A model generated the notes under the pieces. That model was given only the letters and a program-made list of their open reading frames with translations, was not told the origin of the DNA and ran no database searches. A DNA stretch of 64,000 bases from Ceratodon purpureus (Eukaryota; Streptophyta; Bryopsida; Pseudoditrichales; Ditrichaceae), in NCBI GenBank assembly GCA_014871385.1, contig CM026423.1, forward strand, positions 14,344,858 through 14,408,857, read 5' to 3'. The position numbers were made by a program, and so were the translations under genes. Positions within the stretch are counted from its first letter, which is position 1. The number at the start of each line of letters is the position of its first letter. Below, piece by piece: positions 59,875-64,000 of the stretch.

Positions 59875-60865
59875 TTAAAAGAGCCTCATTTGCTGGCATT
59901 TGGTCTCGATTTAGACGTCGCCGTTTTCCGGATCCGGAACCTAGCTCGTCATCCTTCATCAGAATCACCTTCTCTTTCTCGCGTTCCCTGTCTTGGTCCA
60001 CCTACAACACAAAAGGCACTCATATTAACAAATTCTGGACTTGGGAGTCACTTCGTTCCTGCAAAACCATTTCGCTGCATCTTCTACTACTGTCTTGATA
60101 AAGGCATGACTTGGTAATGTTAACTGATAACATACTTCTATATGCATGGTCCGCGGCAAAATTACATGTATACCAAAGAATCTTGTGTGAACACTCGAGT
60201 CTTAACATTAGAAACGGCACACTACGATTTGTGGGTCCAAACAATTTATTACTTCGTTTAAAAAGATCGGGTATCACTCACCTCCAATTCTTCGAGTAAA
60301 TACGAGTGGTTGAATACAAGACATAAATAACTAAAGGTTCACATACCTTGAGGGCCTGCATTTCCCGATCTTCAACGCGTTTCCGATTCCGGACTTCATC
60401 ATCGTCCCGTCTCTTTCTGGGCGCCTCCATAACTAAACCCCCGCTATCATCTGTGCGCCTTTTGTCAGGTTTCTCATGTGGCCGTGGTGAAGAAAGCCTT
60501 TGTACATTTCGAACCGGTCGACCCTCTAAGGCCTCTTCGATTCTCATCCTGCTTGCACTGACAGTCCGAGGTACTACATTTGGAGGAATCGGCGGTGGAG
60601 GAGGTAGACCTTGTGGCTGATTTTGCATTGGGAAGCGATCATCTGGATGAGGCTCTCCTGGTAGATCATTGTATCTTTGCCTTACTCGCTCATCCTTTAC
60701 CCTGTCCTCCCTTACCCTCTCCCCTGTCGGAGGCTCTATCTGAAGACCTCTCTCTTCCAAAATTTTCAATTGATCTATCCCTATGACGGTCACTGGGTCA
60801 TAAGTAAATCCCAAGTACCGCCCCTCCGTGGTCCCACGCCACGGCACACTAACTCCGTGCAGCAA
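59816..60865 (-). CDS. Uncharacterised charged, proline-rich protein (two exons seen)
   Basis: Minus-strand exon from about 60865 to 60347 ends in a GTATGT donor and joins in phase to an exon starting at 60001 after a TTGTAG acceptor. The first exon carries DQLKILEERGLQIEPPTGER, a proline patch (GLPPPPPIPPNVVPR), and basic clusters (APRKRRDDDEVRNRKRVEDR). The second reads VDQDREREKEKVILMKDDEL then GKRRRLNRDQ. The composition suggests a nuclear protein with nuclear-localisation-like basic runs and coiled-coil potential. The 5' end is unclear: the frame opens at 60865 without ATG, so an upstream exon (perhaps the open stretch at 61067-60880) is likely. In the last exon the frame runs into the TTAA element and stops about 20 codons inside it. 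I do not recognise the family. Confidence 0.45.
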
Positions 60866-60899
60866 TCAACTCAAATCACAATTGAGAACCGTATCTAAT

Positions 60900-61301
60900 A
60901 CCCGCATCACCCAGGTTTCTGTACCCCCTTTGGATAAACCTGGCGAAGAGAAAAGTCCTGAAGTCTGGAACCATGATCGAACTCCAGATTAACCACTCCA
61001 GATGATGAGAATTCACATCAGAATCCTCATTTTGCACATCACATGCTCTCGCAATCCTCTCAAGCATCACTCATTTGCAAAGAATGTATCATGACTCACA
61101 TCACACCTTGTTGTTCAGTCTACAACATCAACATTCCCTCCCTCATCTGCAGCTAGTTTTCTTCCATTTTATCACACCTGTGGAGGTTTGGGATTGCAGG
61201 AAGGTTTTTGGAACCATGTGGGGTGATTTCTCTGGAGTTTTGGGAATTGGGTACATGGAGGGTTGAGGTGTTTGGGAGGGGAGGGGATTCGGAGTTGAGT
61301 G
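60900..61301. promoter_or_regulatory. Probable shared promoter region of two divergent genes
   Basis: The minus-strand charged-protein gene and the plus-strand DUF3727-like gene start head to head within about 400 bases. A T/C-rich leader-like stretch (61100-61190) precedes the plus-strand start codon. Exact start sites are not resolved. Confidence 0.4.
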
Positions 61302-63937
61302 ATGGCGGCTTCCAGGTGCGTGGGGTTTGCATTGCCGTTGCAGACGGGGGGAGTGGTGGAGGTTCAGGTGGCGAGGAGGTCCGAGAATGTGGTGTTGAAA
61401 TTAGGGTTAGGGCAGCGTGGGTGCGCTTGTCGGGCAGCTGCGAATTATGACTCTGGGTACAAGAGGAGTGAGTCGAAGCGGGCGGGTGGGAAGAAGCCTG
61501 AGAAGTATGCTTCTGTTGCTGAAGCTTCGGGCAGTGGGAGAGATGCCAGGAAGGGGTCTCGAGGGCAGAAGAATGAGGTGATAAATGGATTGATATGTCA
61601 CCGTCTTTTTGATGGGCTTTATGCTGTGGTTCATAGATTGAGCAGGCTCTGATGGGGAGGAGTATTCTCGGGATTTGGTTGTTGTGTGAAGAATTTACAG
61701 GGTTTTACGTCTGGCATGGTTTAGAGCTTGCAGAGAGCAGCTGAAGTTTTGCACTAAGTGTTCCATTTTAATTTGTAACGTAGGTCAATTAGTCTTAAAC
61801 CCTGGGGTTTATGGTGGTGATGAATGAGGGTTTTTGGTTTACGGACAGGGAATGGGAATTGGGAATTTATCGGATGGAGTGGTTACGGATTTTTAACAAT
61901 GGCACCTTATATGGTGCACAGGTCGTTGAGATGTGGTGGACTTATGGTTGTGTGCTGTACAGGTCACATTTGCAATAGATGATGACGACGACGATGACAG
62001 TGATATATCGCCGGTGTCATTGTTGAAGCCATTAGCTGGATTCGTTCTAGACGATTCTGGGAAGGTGGTTGTTATGGCTCCTCCTCAGAATCGAATTGTT
62101 ACAATTGTGAGCACTCTCAACCTTGATGAGAAGCACTCCTGATCACTGAATGCACCAGAGTTTCTTTCGTATGCATTCATCACTAGGACCTATTTTTTGA
62201 TGTACCCTTTATTAGCTGTGAGGATTGATTGCCTTTGCACAATGATCTAGACAGTTGCAAGTACTTTTTGTTATATCATGATTGAGCTAGTTGCTTACAG
62301 AGATATGGTGTTTTTAAAAAAAAATTATGCAGGTGGATCCAGTAACTAGAAGACCACTAGAATGTATGATAAGAAGGGCTTTCTCTAGTTCTAGTGGGGA
62401 GCAATGCCTTCTCCTATTACCTCTAGATATGTAAGGCAATCGTTCCTCTGATGTCGACAGATCTAACATGCTTCAGATTTGCTCCTGAGCATTCAATTTG
62501 CCGTTGATATTTTACAAGAGACTAACAACCATTTAACTCGACACTGCACCTTCTGTTATTTTACAATATTTTCCTTGATTCTTGTTTGCGGCAGTATTTG
62601 GGTTAATTAACAAAATTCTTAACCATGCCGAACGATTGTGTGAAAGCAGGCCCTTGCAAATTTTGAAAATAGAAGAGGAACGTGAAGGTTTGATAGAGGT
62701 AGGCTTTCCAGAATGTCTCTTGCAAGTTCCCAGTGCTTCTTTAATAGTATTTTGTTTGATAATGTGTATTTGAACTAGTAGTGACGGATTTAATCTCGAC
62801 ATTTATTGTTACAGCTGAGTGATGCGGAACTGGAGGAGGTGCTACCTAGTGCAGCATACGCACTTGCAAAAAGTCGTCTTCATCTTATCGTTAGTGGGTA
62901 TGTTCGGTATTTGCATCGCATGGCTTATCTTGCTGAGTTAGTTTCTCTTGCAGTTTTGGGCTGTTTGATTATCCTTTAGTATTAATGAGTGTCATGGTTT
63001 GTGACAATTTTAGTGCCGTGTTCGTTGTGTCAGGTTCTGTCTGACAGCTCGGGGAGGTTTTTGCTACACCGAGAAGGATGTGATTGACTTAAACACCGGT
63101 ATAGAAGCTAGCCTTTCTGACTCCTGCTGTGAACTGATGCCAGCTTTTCAGAAATTTTGCATATAAATTTGGTTGTTAACACTTTATTTTATATTTAAAA
63201 CCTTTTTTTCAGAGTATGGGGAGGGTTTGGGAGGCTCACTGGCCGAGGGAGTGGAGGTTGCCACTTTTCAAATGGTACTGTAATAGACATCGTTACTTTC
63301 TTAAGATGGAGATCCTATATTTTGAGCTTTTCTTTGCAATGTTAGAATCGATGTTAGTATAGAGGTCGATTAGTGCTCATTTTTGACGTGTGGAATGGAA
63401 AATTGCAATTGAAATTTATTTCCATGAGTTATCCCTGTGCAGGATAACAACCAGTATATTATGTACACACCCTTTGACCCCCTAATGTTCGTGGCCCACA
63501 AGGTCTACCCCTGACCTGCTTCTTTGGTTTTCGGTGTCGTACAATACGGTAGCCATTGGATGCAGTGCTTTCGAGTTGTAGTCTAATGTAGTGTAGAGTT
63601 TTGTCGAAACTAACATGATTGCTGTACCGCCTTGCTGTAACAGGACTCTGCAACAGGAGAGCTAAGGATAGCTGATGATGTGAGCCCCTTTCTCATTGTA
63701 TTAGGAATTTTGTTGTTGGGATGGATCTCGAAACATCATGTTAGTAGTGGGAGATAGATGGTTATTTTATTTGACCACAGGAAGGTCTTCTACATGTGAA
63801 GCACTGCATGCACATTATATTTCTTCTCTATCTCTGTATGAAGCTTCTGTGCTTTGTTGATTGACATGCAGGACTTACTGGATGACGAAGCAGTGCTAGA
63901 CGCCATCGATGAAGAAAACGAATTTCAAGCTCTTGTG
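61302..63937 (+). CDS. Chloroplast-targeted DUF3727-like protein, partial at right edge
   Basis: Conserved plastid and cyanobacterial family of unknown biochemical role. Ten exons with GT-AG borders and consistent phases: 61302-61577, 61963-62106, 62333-62430, 62650-62698, 62815-62897, 63034-63098, 63213-63274, 63443-63502, 63644-63679 and 63872-63937, giving 313 codons before the edge. The N-terminus (MAASRCVGFALPL, then basic and Ser/Ala-rich) looks like a transit peptide. Then come an acidic run (FAIDDDDDDDSD), VDPVTRRPLEC, LLPLDMPLQILK, LSDAELEEVLPSAAYALAKS, SGFCLTARGGFCYTE, DNNQYIMYTPFDPLMFVAHK and DDEAVLDAIDEENEFQALV, matching the family as I know it. For exon 4 the acceptor at 62649 was chosen over one at 62595 because only it keeps the frame and gives the conserved PLQILK. 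Domain name from memory, not searched. Confidence 0.82.
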
Positions 63938-64000
63938 GTAAGTTTCAACTTTCCTGAAATTCGCCAGAAGATTTTTTATTTTTTAATTTCTTTTGAGTTT

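Noticed and set aside
62582-62649. Alternative upstream start of exon 4 in the DUF3727-like gene (acceptor at 62594-62595)
   Set aside because: It breaks the frame with exon 3, whereas the acceptor at 62649 keeps it and restores the conserved segment.

Overview
The window reads as nuclear DNA of a land plant, most likely a non-seed plant of moss or liverwort type. The evidence is plant-specific families with canonical GT-AG introns (a zinc-finger homeodomain factor, UEV1-type ubiquitin E2 variants, a plastid DUF3727-like protein), a hAT transposase type I associate with bryophytes, AT-rich intergenic DNA, and many decayed transposons. The species cannot be fixed from the sequence alone. No bacterial operons, CRISPR arrays or convincing tRNA or rRNA genes were seen.

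Genes from left to right. A zinc-finger homeodomain (ZF-HD) gene on the minus strand runs off the left edge (five exons, 2920 to below 1). Two tandem UEV1 genes follow on the plus strand (5499-6721 and 9554-10672), differing at 2 of 143 residues. An intronless, GC-rich NmrA-like oxidoreductase gene lies at 12151-13122. A single-ORF gene of unknown function with a long intron-bearing leader lies at about 34330-36300 (CDS 35259-35855). A GC-rich, multi-exon but frame-broken coding block of unknown family lies at 40570-43575. A minus-strand gene for a charged, proline-rich protein (about 60865-59816) shares an intergenic region of a few hundred bases with a plus-strand gene for a chloroplast DUF3727-like protein (ten exons, 61302 to beyond 63937).

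Between the genes is a layered transposon landscape. It includes: a full-length but dead PIF/Harbinger element with terminal inverted repeats, transposase and Myb-like partner (18792-22020); two related 927 and 930 bp elements and a third 392 bp element, all bounded by TTAA and ending in CCC; a Stowaway-like MITE; two further MITEs; a broken hAT element (55388-58302) carrying a nested foldback insert with a tRNA-like B box; an older hAT relic (47370-47960); a 5'-truncated LINE with poly(A) tail (49093-49537); large GC-rich foldback modules around 22.65-23.3 and 25.8-26.7 kb; and several minisatellites.

The recognised genes belong to unrelated pathways: transcriptional control, K63-linked ubiquitin signalling, redox metabolism and a plastid protein. 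There is no sign that they work as a unit. The least explained pieces are the 40.6-43.6 kb coding block with its GGAC/GTCC-rich surroundings, the TTAA element family, and the GC-rich foldback modules.
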